The position numbers were made by a program, and so were the translations under genes. A stretch of 64,000 bases of DNA. It comes from Lachnospiraceae bacterium (GTDB taxonomy: Bacteria; Bacillota; Clostridia; Lachnospirales; Lachnospiraceae). This document shows, in pieces, positions 32,395-41,347 of the stretch (position 1 is the stretch's first letter; the number at the start of each line of letters is the position of its first letter). The stretch lies in NCBI GenBank assembly GCA_910574865.1, contig CAJTDN010000009.1, forward strand, positions 124,001 to 188,000. Reading direction: 5' to 3'. Below the pieces are notes generated by a model that worked only from the letters and a program-made list of their open reading frames with translations, did not search any database and had not been told where the DNA came from.

Positions 32395-33994
32395 AGGGAA
32401 GAGGCGGGCGGCCCGGAAAGGGCTTGCGGCGTTTCTGTCCTTGTGCATGGTCTTTTTGTTGGCGGCTTGCCAGGCGGGGGCGCGGGAGGCGGACGCTTCC
32501 GAGGATGAGAAGCGCCAGAAGGCGATGCGGGACGGGGGTGCCGGAAACGGGGAAAATGCCGCCGGGAACGTGAAGAAGACGGCGAACGTCGAGCGTGTCG
32601 TGTTCACCTACCAGACGATGGACGGCGACGTGATGGACGAGCTGGACGAGGTAATCAGAGAGATCAACGCCATCACGGTTCCGGAAATCGGCGTGGAGGT
32701 GGAGGCCCGCAAGGTGGGCACGTTGGAAGCCTTTACCCAGTATTTCACGTGGATTGGCAACGGGGAGACCATCGACCTGATGATGCTGAACTATCAGGAT
32801 ATTACGACTTATGTTGAGAGGGAAATGTTGTTGCCGATTGACGCGTATTTGGAGAATGAGGCTTCTGACATCAAAGACATTGTCGAGAACCAATACAACT
32901 TGACGGGCGGTTCCTTTATTGACGGAAAAACCTATGGCGTGAGCGTATACGGTTATCAAGGCAGTGGCGGCGGCATCTGGATGGAGCGGGAATTTTTACG
33001 GGAAATCGGCGTGGAGCATGAAGAGAAACATGTGTACACATATGAGGAGTTGACGGAGATTTTCGCCGCGCTGAAGGAAAAATACCCTGACAAATACCCG
33101 CTGGGACAGATTACCTCGCAGAGCGGCGGGTCGACGTTTACCTTTTATTCCAATAGGCAGAAAGAAGTGTGTGACTCGCTCGGGGCGACGTATTCGAGCG
33201 GCGTGCTTGATGCGGGGAGCGGGACGAAGGTGGTGAACTTTTATGCCACCCCGGAGTATTCTGAATTTTTGCGTTATATGAGAAAATGGTATCTGGCCGG
33301 ATATATTTATCCGGACGCGGCCATCAGCGACTATGGTACGCCCGCGATGTTCAGGGATGGCATGATTTTGTCATGGCCAATCACCAGTTCCCCGGGAATC
33401 CTGGTCGGGGTGATGGAAGATCCCGTTTGCCTGCGCACGAGCAGGATCAGCGTGGGCGCGCAGGGGCCGCGCTCGGGTTTTTGGACGATTCCCGTGACGA
33501 GCGCGCATCCCGAGGCGGCGATGCGGTTTTTGAACCTGATGTATGCCGATGCGCGGATTGGCAACCTCCTCACTTATGGAATCGAGGGCAGGCATTACGA
33601 GGTGTTGGACGAGGAAAATAAAATCATCCGTTATCCGATTGCGGACGGGGAGGGCGATACGGGCTTTTATAATATGCTGGGACTGTACGGGGACGTGCAC
33701 GAGATTTATTGGAACGGGAGCCTGGAGGAAAAACAAGAACGGATCGCATACGAGGCCGAGGCGATGTCGTATCGGACGAGCGTGGAGGGCTTCGTGTATT
33801 CCACGAGGGAAACGAGCGGGCAAATCGCGGCGGTGGACAAGGTGGTGGAGCGCTACATGCCGTTTTTGGAGAGCGGCTGCCTTGATTTGGACGTGTACTA
33901 TCCGCGCTTTTTGGAGGAACTGTCCGAGGCCGGGATTGACGAGGTCATCGCCGACAAACAGGCACAGTATGACGCGTGGCGGGCGACAAGGTGA
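32372..33994 (+). CDS. Solute-binding lipoprotein linked to the YesM/YesN system
   Basis: The 540-residue protein has a signal peptide RKGLAAFLSLCMVF and lipobox LLAAC, then a charged linker. Start MENAGTDKGK is preceded by GAGGAGATGGGG. The mature part has the family-1 binding-protein pattern (NGETIDLMMLNYQDITTYVE; LLPIDAYLENEASDIKD; then GKTYGVSVYGYQGS). It begins inside the regulator gene, so it is translated with the two-component system. No permease is encoded alongside. It may therefore serve as the sensor's extracellular ligand-binding partner as well as, or rather than, a transport component. Confidence 0.85.
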   Translation: MENAGTDKGKRRAARKGLAAFLSLCMVFLLAACQAGAREADASEDEKRQKAMRDGGAGNGENAAGNVKKTANVERVVFTYQTMDGDVMDELDEVIREINAITVPEIGVEVEARKVGTLEAFTQYFTWIGNGETIDLMMLNYQDITTYVEREMLLPIDAYLENEASDIKDIVENQYNLTGGSFIDGKTYGVSVYGYQGSGGGIWMEREFLREIGVEHEEKHVYTYEELTEIFAALKEKYPDKYPLGQITSQSGGSTFTFYSNRQKEVCDSLGATYSSGVLDAGSGTKVVNFYATPEYSEFLRYMRKWYLAGYIYPDAAISDYGTPAMFRDGMILSWPITSSPGILVGVMEDPVCLRTSRISVGAQGPRSGFWTIPVTSAHPEAAMRFLNLMYADARIGNLLTYGIEGRHYEVLDEENKIIRYPIADGEGDTGFYNMLGLYGDVHEIYWNGSLEEKQERIAYEAEAMSYRTSVEGFVYSTRETSGQIAAVDKVVERYMPFLESGCLDLDVYYPRFLEELSEAGIDEVIADKQAQYDAWRATR

Positions 33995-34002
33995 AGGAAA
34001 AA

Positions 34003-34042
34003 AATAGGCGTACGGATGGCATGTTTTCATCCGTACACCTTT
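34003..34042. terminator. Bidirectional terminator between lipoprotein and GH30 genes
   Basis: GTACGGATG (34010-34018) pairs with CATCCGTAC (34028-34036). T-rich sequence follows on the plus side (CCTTTTATT), and an A-run on the left supplies T's for the minus strand, so it can stop both convergent units. Confidence 0.8.
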
Positions 34043-34076
34043 TATTGCACACGGGACAGAAAGGTGGTAATCAACC

Positions 34077-35567
34077 TCACGCCTCAATCACGACGGTGTT
34101 CATTGTCTTTCCGGCAATGTTTAGCCTGACGATTTGCCCGTCCATGCGCACCGCGTAGGAGAGATCCTTGTCCGTGCGGTTTAAAAGTTCCAACACGATG
34201 GTGCCGTCCGGGTTCTTGGCTGCGGTCATGTCCACCTTGTCGTTGCAGCGGGAGAAGCCGACGCGCTTCGCCCCCGGCAGGATGTGGCGGGAAAAATGTC
34301 CGATGTAGTCAAACGTGATGGTTTTGCGGTAGGTGCCGTCATCGTTCGCGCACACCGGCGCGCCGAAGCCCCTCGCGACATGCCGTGGGCCGCCGTCCTT
34401 GTCCACGCAAAGGTTCCAGTCAATCCATTGGTTCATCCCGGCGTTTAAGCCGCCGATGATGTCGTGCGCGTAGGCCGTGGCATCGTCATATTCGATGGTT
34501 TGCGGCGATTTCATGCCGCCGTCCAGGAAGGAGCCCAGTATCGCGCCCATGGCCCCGAGCGGCGATTGTCCCGGCGGGTGCAGGGCGCAGCATTCGCTCG
34601 ACATCAGGGTCTTGCCGGGGAAAAGCTCCCCCGCCATCGCCACCGCCTCGAAATGGTCGCCCGAATACCAGTGGAAGGCAATGCCTTCAATCATGTCCGA
34701 CGTTTCCCCGTCAAGGATCTCCCCGGCGAATTCCACGATGCGTTCCTTGTTATGATCCCAGATGTAGATTCCCACCTTGTCCGCCAGCCCGCATTTCTGG
34801 AAAGCCGGGTACAAATGGTCTTTCAAAAACGTTTTTTGCTCGGCGGCCGTCCAGACGCAGCTGTCCCAGTTGGTGGCGGCGATGGATTCGTTTTGCAGAG
34901 AGAGCATCGTCACCGGCACGCCCTCGCCCAAGTAGGCCTGGATGTATTTGCAAAGGTATTTCGCCCACGGGGTGTAATATTCCGGCTTTAGGCTGCCGCC
35001 GTTGCAGCGGGACGGCGTATCGTAGTCCACCGGCTCCATGCCCATGAAGCCGCCGTAGACGGACGCGTCGTTCTTCGGCCTGGCCGGCGGCGTCTTCCAC
35101 TGCTTCGGCGGTGACCAGGGACTTAAAAGAACCGAAATCGGTTCTGCCGCCACTTCCATTGCTTCTTTCAGCACCGGCAGCATGTACATTTGGTCGCGGT
35201 CGATGGTGAACGTCTCAAATTCCGGGTCGGCAACCGGGTCTTTTACCGCCGCGTATTCCTCCAGGGAATAGTCGCAGCTGTCGATGTGCATGCGGGTGAA
35301 TTTGTAACGCTGCCCGTCTGCCCCGAAATGTTCCTCCAGGAATCGGCGCCTCGTCTCTTTGTCCATTTTCGAGAGCAGGTAGCCGACCGTCTCGGTAATG
35401 GCGCCGCCAAAGCCGTTGATGGTCTGGTACTCTATCTGCGGATAGACGTTTATCACGCCAGATTCCAGGTGCTGCGGCTCGTCGGCCTCCAAAGTGACCG
35501 GGATGTCGCAAATTTCGGGGACGGCCCTGCCGTTTACGGAAAAGGTGGTAAATTGTTTCGCTTTCAT
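34077..35567 (-). CDS. Glycoside hydrolase family 30 (glucosylceramidase-like)
   Basis: The 496-residue enzyme hydrolyses beta-glycosidic bonds by retention. Key parts are INGFGGAITETVGYLL near the N-terminus, RMHIDSCDYS, the acid/base Glu227 in LSLQNES and the nucleophile Glu325 in KTLMSSECC. AFHWYSGDHFE is also typical of GH30. A C-terminal beta-sandwich follows. It lacks a signal peptide, so it acts in the cytosol on imported substrate, probably a beta-glucoside or related disaccharide. ACAAGGAGG precedes the ATG on the minus strand. It is divergent from the AraC regulator at 35715, which may control it. Confidence 0.93.
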   Translation of the reverse strand: MKAKQFTTFSVNGRAVPEICDIPVTLEADEPQHLESGVINVYPQIEYQTINGFGGAITETVGYLLSKMDKETRRRFLEEHFGADGQRYKFTRMHIDSCDYSLEEYAAVKDPVADPEFETFTIDRDQMYMLPVLKEAMEVAAEPISVLLSPWSPPKQWKTPPARPKNDASVYGGFMGMEPVDYDTPSRCNGGSLKPEYYTPWAKYLCKYIQAYLGEGVPVTMLSLQNESIAATNWDSCVWTAAEQKTFLKDHLYPAFQKCGLADKVGIYIWDHNKERIVEFAGEILDGETSDMIEGIAFHWYSGDHFEAVAMAGELFPGKTLMSSECCALHPPGQSPLGAMGAILGSFLDGGMKSPQTIEYDDATAYAHDIIGGLNAGMNQWIDWNLCVDKDGGPRHVARGFGAPVCANDDGTYRKTITFDYIGHFSRHILPGAKRVGFSRCNDKVDMTAAKNPDGTIVLELLNRTDKDLSYAVRMDGQIVRLNIAGKTMNTVVIEA

Positions 35568-35714
35568 GAAGAACCTCCTTGTAAAATGTTGATAGTTATA
35601 CTATACTGCTTTTATGAAGAAAAATCTTGCCGTATGAGGGCAAAAAGTTCCAGTATCCTATCAAAAAGGCTGCCCGTGAAAAGCAGGAGCGAAATAGTGT
35701 GAGGGGGCGTTCAT

Positions 35715-36968
35715 ATGGGAAAGAAGCCGGAGCGACAGGATGGTGGATATTATGAGATTCGCAGGGGTTCCCTGCCGGTGACGATTATCACGGGGAATGT
35801 CATTTATAACGCGTTGCATTGGCACGACCATGTGGAAATAATTTATTGCATGCGCGGGGCGTTTTCCGTGCGGGTGGAAGAACGCGTTTTTCGCATGGCG
35901 GCGGGAGACTTGTTGTTGATTAACGGCCAGGACAGCCATGAGATTTTTGACGGGGTAAGGGACGGGCTGCAGGTCATCGCCTCGATTGATGAAAACATCT
36001 TGCGTAATCCCGGCACGCGTTATGCATGCCGGACCGTGGGCGACGAGCCGCCTTTCATTGCAAAGGACATGGTACGGGGAAATGCGCGTGATTCCATAAA
36101 ACATGCGATGTCGGAGAAAACATGCAATTCTGCAGAGTGTATGGCGGCGGGCGGGAAGATGGACAAGGCGGACGAGCGTGCGGTGGTGATGCGAAAGTTG
36201 TTGGGGAAACTCGCGTATTACACGACCCTGGATTGGAATCTCATGGCAGAAAGGCTGGCACGAGGGGGGAAGGGCTTGTCGCATGGTAAAATGGAGTTAT
36301 CGTGGGACGAGCAGGAACGCCTGGAACGGGGGGATTACGGAGGGATGTTCGTCTCGGACGGCGACTGGTATGGGTATCTCGCCTGCTGTTACCGGCTGTT
36401 GCAGGTAATCTCGGGGTTCCAGACGCAGGAGAGAAGGCCGGATGAGGGAGGGAAGAACGAGGATTTCCGCCGCTGCATTTCCTATATCCACGAGCATTAT
36501 CGGGAAGACTTGAGTGTTGGGAAGCTGGCGCGTGTGATGAACGTGAGCGAGCCGAGCGTCTACCGCGTATTTCAAAACAAGCTGGCGGTGACGCCAACGA
36601 GTTATGTCCATATCGTGCGCACCCGCATGGCTTGTGCGTTGCTGAAAGACCCGGCGCGGAAGGTGACGGATGTCGCGTTGGAGTGCGGGTTTGCGAGCCT
36701 GAGCAATTTTTACCGCACCTTTGAAATGCAGATGAAGATGAGTCCGCGTGAATATCGTAAGGGGTATACCCGGACGGGGGCGAAACGTTCGCCTTCACGA
36801 GATGCCTTGGCCGTGGACGAATTGGCCGTGGATGAATTGGCCGGGGACGCCCTGGCGGGGAGGCCGCTCGTCCCCTATCAAAATATCATGGCCGCGAATA
36901 TATTTCAAAATTTTTTCGAACTGCCTTATGAGAAGGGCGTGTTTGTGGAGACGGAGCATTTTGCTTAG
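35715..36968 (+). CDS. AraC family regulator, divergent from GH30
   Basis: The 417-residue regulator has an N-terminal cupin-like sensor domain (NVIYNALHWHDHVEIIYCM, MAAGDLLLINGQDSHEIF). A variable middle part follows. The AraC DNA-binding domain at ~255-355 has LSVGKLARVMNVSEPSVYRVF and VALECGFASLSNFYRTFEMQM. After the domain, a short tail repeats five residues (DALAV, DELAV, DELAG, DALAG) encoded by four 15-bp units at about 36799-36858. The intergenic 147 bp to GH30 should hold both promoters. Its ligand is probably a sugar. Confidence 0.88.
   Translation: MGKKPERQDGGYYEIRRGSLPVTIITGNVIYNALHWHDHVEIIYCMRGAFSVRVEERVFRMAAGDLLLINGQDSHEIFDGVRDGLQVIASIDENILRNPGTRYACRTVGDEPPFIAKDMVRGNARDSIKHAMSEKTCNSAECMAAGGKMDKADERAVVMRKLLGKLAYYTTLDWNLMAERLARGGKGLSHGKMELSWDEQERLERGDYGGMFVSDGDWYGYLACCYRLLQVISGFQTQERRPDEGGKNEDFRRCISYIHEHYREDLSVGKLARVMNVSEPSVYRVFQNKLAVTPTSYVHIVRTRMACALLKDPARKVTDVALECGFASLSNFYRTFEMQMKMSPREYRKGYTRTGAKRSPSRDALAVDELAVDELAGDALAGRPLVPYQNIMAANIFQNFFELPYEKGVFVETEHFA
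36799..36858 (+). repeat. Four 15-bp tandem repeats inside the AraC gene
   Basis: The units read GATGCCTTGGCCGTG, GACGAATTGGCCGTG, GATGAATTGGCCGGG and GACGCCCTGGCGGGG. They keep the frame and add 20 residues beyond the DNA-binding domain. Confidence 0.7.
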
Positions 36969-37176
36969 CGGCCGGCTTTTTCTTATGGCGGCGTCACCGT
37001 CAGGCGACGTGTCAGTTTCAATGCAAAAGGTCGAAAAAGTTGGCATTGTGGTCGGAATTATGGGATATTTTTTTTCGCGCGCGTGTTATGATGAGCATGG
37101 GACGGCACCTTGCGTGTTGCCGTTTCTATATCGACGCCATGTTGGAACCATAAATCATGCCATGGGAGGTTTGTTC

Positions 37177-37821
37177 ATGTTAAATCAATTATTTGCTTAT
37201 GACGGGGTTGTTTCGCGGTTCTTGCAAAAATTTTGGAAATGTTTTGCCTTGAATTTATTTTTCCTGCTCGGATGCGTCCCGGTTCTGACGATTGGCACGT
37301 CGTTCACGGCGATGTACTATGCCATGAGGAAGAACGTGATGGACGAGCGGGGACATTTGACAGGCGCCTTTTGGGACGGGTTCAAGGGAAACTTGAAACA
37401 ATCCGTCCTCACGCAGCTGGTGTTCGTGGCCCTGGGACTTTTGTTCGCGGAAGACGTGTACTTCTTTTACCACCAGATGAAAGCGGGAAATTCCATCGGG
37501 CTTTTGTGGGTGTTGTTCGCCTTGTTATTCGTGTTGTTGGTGCTGACTGCGATTTATACATATTGCTATATGGCGCGAATCGAGAATACCTTTAAAAATA
37601 CGATAAAGGATTCGTTTCTCATCATGTTTTTGTGCCCGGCACAGAATTTAAAGATTGTCATCTTGCTGGTACTTGGCGGGCTGGCCGTCTACCTATTCTT
37701 GCCGGCGGTATTTTTCGTGCCGTCGCTGACTTGCTTTTTGATCCATAAGGGGATGGAGAAGACGTTGGGAAAATACATGATCCTGCCGGAGGAGGAAAGG
37801 TGTGACGGTGATGCGCGATGA
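37177..37821 (+). CDS. yesL: YesL (DUF624) membrane protein
   Basis: The 214-residue protein has four to five membrane helices. Start MLNQLFAYDG follows GGGAGG; a longer in-frame extension runs through the AraC gene and is not used. The segment FWKCFALNLFFLLGCVPVLT and IGTSFTAMYYAMRKNV is the YesL/DUF624 signature. YesL proteins accompany YesM/YesN-regulated sugar uptake loci, and their biochemical role is not established. The stop overlaps the next start (ATGA at 37818-37821). The gap 36969-37176 contains no recognised element. Confidence 0.85.
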   Translation: MLNQLFAYDGVVSRFLQKFWKCFALNLFFLLGCVPVLTIGTSFTAMYYAMRKNVMDERGHLTGAFWDGFKGNLKQSVLTQLVFVALGLLFAEDVYFFYHQMKAGNSIGLLWVLFALLFVLLVLTAIYTYCYMARIENTFKNTIKDSFLIMFLCPAQNLKIVILLVLGGLAVYLFLPAVFFVPSLTCFLIHKGMEKTLGKYMILPEEERCDGDAR

Positions 37822-38585
37822 AACGGATTTGGGGCATTTTACAAGAAAAATTCAGGGCGGAGCGGGAAAAGACGCGTGGCATGACGTGGCGGCAGAAGTT
37901 TGGCTACATCAAGGATTACTACATGGCATCTTTTGTCGTACTGTTGTTTGTCGGGGTGTTCGTCGTGGCCTTCGTCCAGGGCTTTCTGAACAAGGATGAG
38001 GAAAACTATTTAAACTGCGCGGTGTTGGAGTACACGGGAGTGTATTCGGCGTTGGAGCAGGCGGGGGAGGAATATTTGGCGGCGCGGGGCTTGCGGTCGC
38101 AAGGGACGGATTTCGCAAGGGAGGATTCAACGGATTCGGGGGAAAAGGTTACGGCTGCCGCGGATGATTTGGACGGAGGGGATTTTGTCGTGTTCGACGA
38201 TTCGGACATTACCGCAAAAGGACTTGAGACGGGGCATGACTTCCAGAAATTCCAGGGTTTGAGCGCGCAGCTTTCCGTCGGGGACGTTGACATTATTTTC
38301 ATGCCGGAGGAAATGCTCTTATTTTTGCAAGTGAATCGGGAAGGCTATTTTCTCCCCCTTGACGAGATGTACACGCGGGAGGAGCTGGCGCGGCTTTCCG
38401 GGCACGTGCGCGAGATACCCGATGAGAATGGGGAAAGTTATCCGGTTGCCATCGACGTGTCCGGCTGGGAGGCGCTCGAAGGGCGCACCACCGAAGGAAT
38501 CCCGCTGTACGCGGCCATCGTGGCCGGGGGCGCGCATCGGGAGCGGGCGGCGAAGTTTTTGTGGGAGATGAGCGTGGAGGGTTAA
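37818..38585 (+). CDS. Membrane-anchored protein of unknown function after yesL
   Basis: The 255-residue protein has an N-terminal basic segment and one membrane helix near residues 38-55 (FVVLLFVGVFVVAFVQGF). A ~200-residue extracytoplasmic domain follows with IIFMPEEMLLFLQVNREGYFLPLDEMYT and YPVAIDVSGW. That stretch resembles parts of periplasmic binding proteins, suggesting a membrane-tethered ligand-binding domain. This is weak. It is translationally coupled to yesL, so a joint role in carbohydrate uptake or sensing is likely. Confidence 0.65.
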   Translation: MKRIWGILQEKFRAEREKTRGMTWRQKFGYIKDYYMASFVVLLFVGVFVVAFVQGFLNKDEENYLNCAVLEYTGVYSALEQAGEEYLAARGLRSQGTDFAREDSTDSGEKVTAAADDLDGGDFVVFDDSDITAKGLETGHDFQKFQGLSAQLSVGDVDIIFMPEEMLLFLQVNREGYFLPLDEMYTREELARLSGHVREIPDENGESYPVAIDVSGWEALEGRTTEGIPLYAAIVAGGAHRERAAKFLWEMSVEG

Positions 38586-38599
38586 ATGTCATAAACCGC

Positions 38600-38629
38600 T
38601 TTACATGGAAACCGCTGTTTTGCTATAAT
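38600..38629 (+). promoter_or_regulatory. Promoter of the DUF362 gene
   Basis: TTTACA (38600-38605) and TATAAT (38624-38629) lie 18 bases apart, about 60 bases upstream of the DUF362 start. Confidence 0.65.
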
Positions 38630-38692
38630 GGTCACGGTAGCTTATGAAACTTGCAAAACACGTTTCACGGAGAAAGGAAAGGATAAACGCTT

Positions 38693-39574
38693 ATGAAGTC
38701 AAAAGTGTATTTTACAAAGACGATTACGCCGGAGAAGGTCATCGAGATGTACAAGGCGACGGGCAAGGAATTGACGGGAAAGGTGGCGGCCAAGGTACAT
38801 TCGGGCGAGGAAGGCAACCAAAATTATTTGCGGCCGGAAGTGTGGAAACCGGTAATTGATTTCGTGGAGGGGACGGTCGTGGAGTGCAACACGGCGTATG
38901 ACGGGCAGCGCAACACGACCGCGAAGCACATGAAATTGATGAAAAGCCATGGCTGGACGGAGTATTTTGACGTGGACTTGATGGATGCGGAGGGGCCGGA
39001 CTTGAAGCTGGAGATACCAGACGGGTTGGCCATCAAGGAGAATCTAGTCGGGAAAAACATGGCGAACTACGACTCCATGCTCGTACTGGCACATTTTAAG
39101 GGACATCCGATGGGCGGATATGGCGGCGCGCTCAAGCAGCTCTCTATTGGTTGCGCTTCCACGGCGGGAAAGTGCTGGATTCATTCGGCCGGGAAAACGA
39201 CCGAACAGAGCGAGTTTTGGGACAACGTGGCCGAGCAGGACACGTTTTGCGAGGCCATGGCGGACGCGGCAGGTTCCGTGATTGATTATTTCAAAGGGAA
39301 CGTCGTGTATATCAACATCATGTGCAATTTGTCGGTGGACTGTGACTGTTGCGAGGTGGCGGAAGACCCCTGCATGAAGGACATCGGCATTTTGGCCTCC
39401 ACGGATCCGGTCGCCTTAGACCAGGCGTGCGTGGATTTGATTGACAAGTCGGATGACCCGGGCAGGAATCATTTGTGGGAGCGGATCGAGAGCCGGCACG
39501 GCGTGCACACGATCGAGGCGGCGGAAAAGCTTGGTTACGGCAGCAGGGAATATGAACTGGTGACCGTGGAATAA
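38693..39574 (+). CDS. DUF362 family protein
   Basis: The 293-residue protein starts after GAAAGGAAAGG. DUF362 features are VVECNTAYDGQRNTTAKH, VLAHFKGHPMGGYGGALKQL (the conserved Gly-rich segment), KCWIHSAGK and VYINIMCNLSVDCDCC followed by ILASTDPVALDQACVDLI. Relatives often carry ferredoxin-type iron-sulfur clusters. Here the DCDCCEVAEDPC cysteines and C-terminal KCWIH could bind metal, but no CxxCxxCxxxC ferredoxin motif is seen. No reaction is known. It is monocistronic and convergent with a TetR gene. Confidence 0.85.
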   Translation: MKSKVYFTKTITPEKVIEMYKATGKELTGKVAAKVHSGEEGNQNYLRPEVWKPVIDFVEGTVVECNTAYDGQRNTTAKHMKLMKSHGWTEYFDVDLMDAEGPDLKLEIPDGLAIKENLVGKNMANYDSMLVLAHFKGHPMGGYGGALKQLSIGCASTAGKCWIHSAGKTTEQSEFWDNVAEQDTFCEAMADAAGSVIDYFKGNVVYINIMCNLSVDCDCCEVAEDPCMKDIGILASTDPVALDQACVDLIDKSDDPGRNHLWERIESRHGVHTIEAAEKLGYGSREYELVTVE

Positions 39575-39578
39575 GGAA

Positions 39579-39620
39579 GAGGGCTGACGTGTATGTACCC
39601 TGCGGGGCGCGTCAGCCCTC
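39579..39620. terminator. Hairpin between convergent DUF362 and TetR genes
   Basis: GAGGGCTGACG (39579-39589) and CGTCAGCCCTC (39610-39620) form an 11-bp stem. There is no good T-tract on either side, and the right arm overlaps the last codons of the TetR gene. Confidence 0.55.
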
Positions 39621-40163
39621 CACGATCCAGCTGTCCTTGCATTGTTCCGGCATCGCGTCGTAACAGATGTCGGCCATTTCTTCCGGCGTGAGGCTGTCCG
39701 GGTGGTTGAGCCAGTCCTGCAGCACGCCGACGCAGCCATAGCAATATAGGCTGATGATGAAATGTTCCTGCGCGGTAAGCTCGTTTCTTTGCATTTTATG
39801 CAGGTAGCATTTTTCCACGATGCTGAATGAATAATTATATAAGAAGCCGGAGTGCGCGTTTTGGCCGGAGGTGCGAAACGCCCTCCGGTAATATTTCGCG
39901 TCCCTGGCAATTGCCTGGAACATTTTCAGCAGGAATTCGTGCCAGTCATGGCAGACACATTGTCCAATCAGGTGCTCGCCGAGTGCCAGGGAATTGAAAT
40001 TGAGCACGTCGTACTTGTCCTTGAAATGGCGGTAAAAGGTCGATTTGGACACGCCGCTGCGGTCGATAATCATCTGTACGGTGATTTTGTCGAAAGGAAT
40101 CTCGCTCAACAACTCGTCAAAGGCGTTGAAAATATGCTGCTTGGTAAAGTTTAGGTAGCTCAT
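39612..40163 (-). CDS. TetR family regulator
   Basis: The 183-residue protein begins MSYLNFTKQHIFNAFDELLS, preceded by GGAGG on the minus strand. The helix-turn-helix is at ~25-50 (KITVQMIIDRSGVSKSTFYRHFKDKYDVL). The C-terminal helical domain (DWHEFLLKMFQAIARDAKYY) is the ligand-binding and dimer part. It is divergent from the aldolase gene at 40355 across 191 bp and may control it. Its ligand is unknown. Confidence 0.9.
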   Translation of the reverse strand: MSYLNFTKQHIFNAFDELLSEIPFDKITVQMIIDRSGVSKSTFYRHFKDKYDVLNFNSLALGEHLIGQCVCHDWHEFLLKMFQAIARDAKYYRRAFRTSGQNAHSGFLYNYSFSIVEKCYLHKMQRNELTAQEHFIISLYCYGCVGVLQDWLNHPDSLTPEEMADICYDAMPEQCKDSWIVEG

Positions 40164-40354
40164 GGCGGCCTCCGTGGGGATTTTTATCAATCATACCACG
40201 TTTCCCAATCTTTTTCACTAGAATAATACGCTTTTAATTCGGACAAATTCAAAGTTTTGTGAACGTTTCCATATAGATTTCCCGTGAAAGATGGTGTATG
40301 ATAGAGAGCATAAAGGGTCGTGTGCCCATGACGAATGAAGCGAGGTAGAGAATC

Positions 40355-41275
40355 ATGTTATTTACGTTGAAGGAAGTTTTGGAATTGTGTGAGGCGAAGA
40401 ATTGTGCGGTCGGGTCGTTCAACACACCGAACCTGGAATCCGTGATGGCGGTCATCGGCGCGGCGGAGGAACTTGACGTGCCGGTCATCATCCAGCACGC
40501 CGAGGTGCACGAGGAAATCATGCCGCTTTCCGTGATCGGGCCGGTCATGCTGGAGATGGCGAAAAGCGCCAAGGTGCCGGTGGTGGTGCACATTGACCAC
40601 GGCGAGACGGTGGAGTACATCAACCGCGCGCTGAACATGGGATTTACGTCCGTGATGTACGACGGTTCCGTGCTGCCGTTTGCGGAGAACGTGGCCAATA
40701 CCAAGCTGGTGGTCGCGTTGGCGAAAAGGGTGGGCGCGTCCGTGGAGGCGGAGATCGGCTGCATGGGCAAGCGCGAGACGGGCAGCGGCTCGGCGGGGAA
40801 CGGAAACGACCCGGAAAAGATTTATACCGACCCGCACCAGGCCAAGGACTTCGTCGACCAGACGGGGATTGACGCGCTGGCTTGCTCGTTCGGGACGACC
40901 CACGGGGTATATTTGAGCAAGCCGAAACTGGATTTTTCCGTGGTGGAAAACGTGCGCAAGATCGCGAACATCCCGGTCGTCATGCACGGCGGTTCCGGCG
41001 TGAGCAGGGAAGATTTCCAGACGGCCATCAAGAAAGGCGTGCGTAAGATTAATTATTATACGTACATGGCGATGGCGGGCGGCGAGACGGTTGCCAACCA
41101 GTTCCAGATGGGCTGCATCCCGGTGGAAAAGAACGGGAAGAAGTACAAGTACTGCTATTCTCTGGTGGAGAGCGACAAGGACACGCCGATTATGTACCAT
41201 GATGTCGTGTCGTGGGGAACGCAGGCGATGAAGGAAAATTGCAAGAAGGCGATGGAAGTGTTCGCCATGCGGTGA
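40355..41275 (+). CDS. Class II ketose-bisphosphate aldolase (fructose/tagatose-bisphosphate aldolase-like)
   Basis: The 306-residue enzyme cleaves a ketose bisphosphate to triose phosphates. Class II motifs are AVGSFNTPNLESVMAVIGAA, the zinc ligands in VHIDHGETVEYINRAL, SVMYDGSVLPFAENV, VEAEIG, TDPHQAKDFVDQTGIDALAC, GTTHGVY and VMHGGSGVSREDF. No strong promoter is visible, and the gap 40164-40354 holds the divergent promoters. It is probably part of the catabolic set with the isomerase and kinase downstream, but the AraC gene lies between them on the other strand. Confidence 0.9.
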   Translation: MLFTLKEVLELCEAKNCAVGSFNTPNLESVMAVIGAAEELDVPVIIQHAEVHEEIMPLSVIGPVMLEMAKSAKVPVVVHIDHGETVEYINRALNMGFTSVMYDGSVLPFAENVANTKLVVALAKRVGASVEAEIGCMGKRETGSGSAGNGNDPEKIYTDPHQAKDFVDQTGIDALACSFGTTHGVYLSKPKLDFSVVENVRKIANIPVVMHGGSGVSREDFQTAIKKGVRKINYYTYMAMAGGETVANQFQMGCIPVEKNGKKYKYCYSLVESDKDTPIMYHDVVSWGTQAMKENCKKAMEVFAMR

Positions 41276-41326
41276 TGGGAAATTGTGGAAAATGCTCTCT
41301 GAGGGCGTCCACGCAAGTTTACGAGA

Positions 41327-41347
41327 GAGGGCTTAGAGAAAGCCCTC
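41327..41347. terminator. Hairpin at the end of the aldolase / PocR-AraC convergence
   Basis: GAGGGCTT (41327-41334) and AAGCCCTC (41340-41347) form an 8-bp stem with a five-base loop, overlapping the end of the minus-strand gene. Confidence 0.55.
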
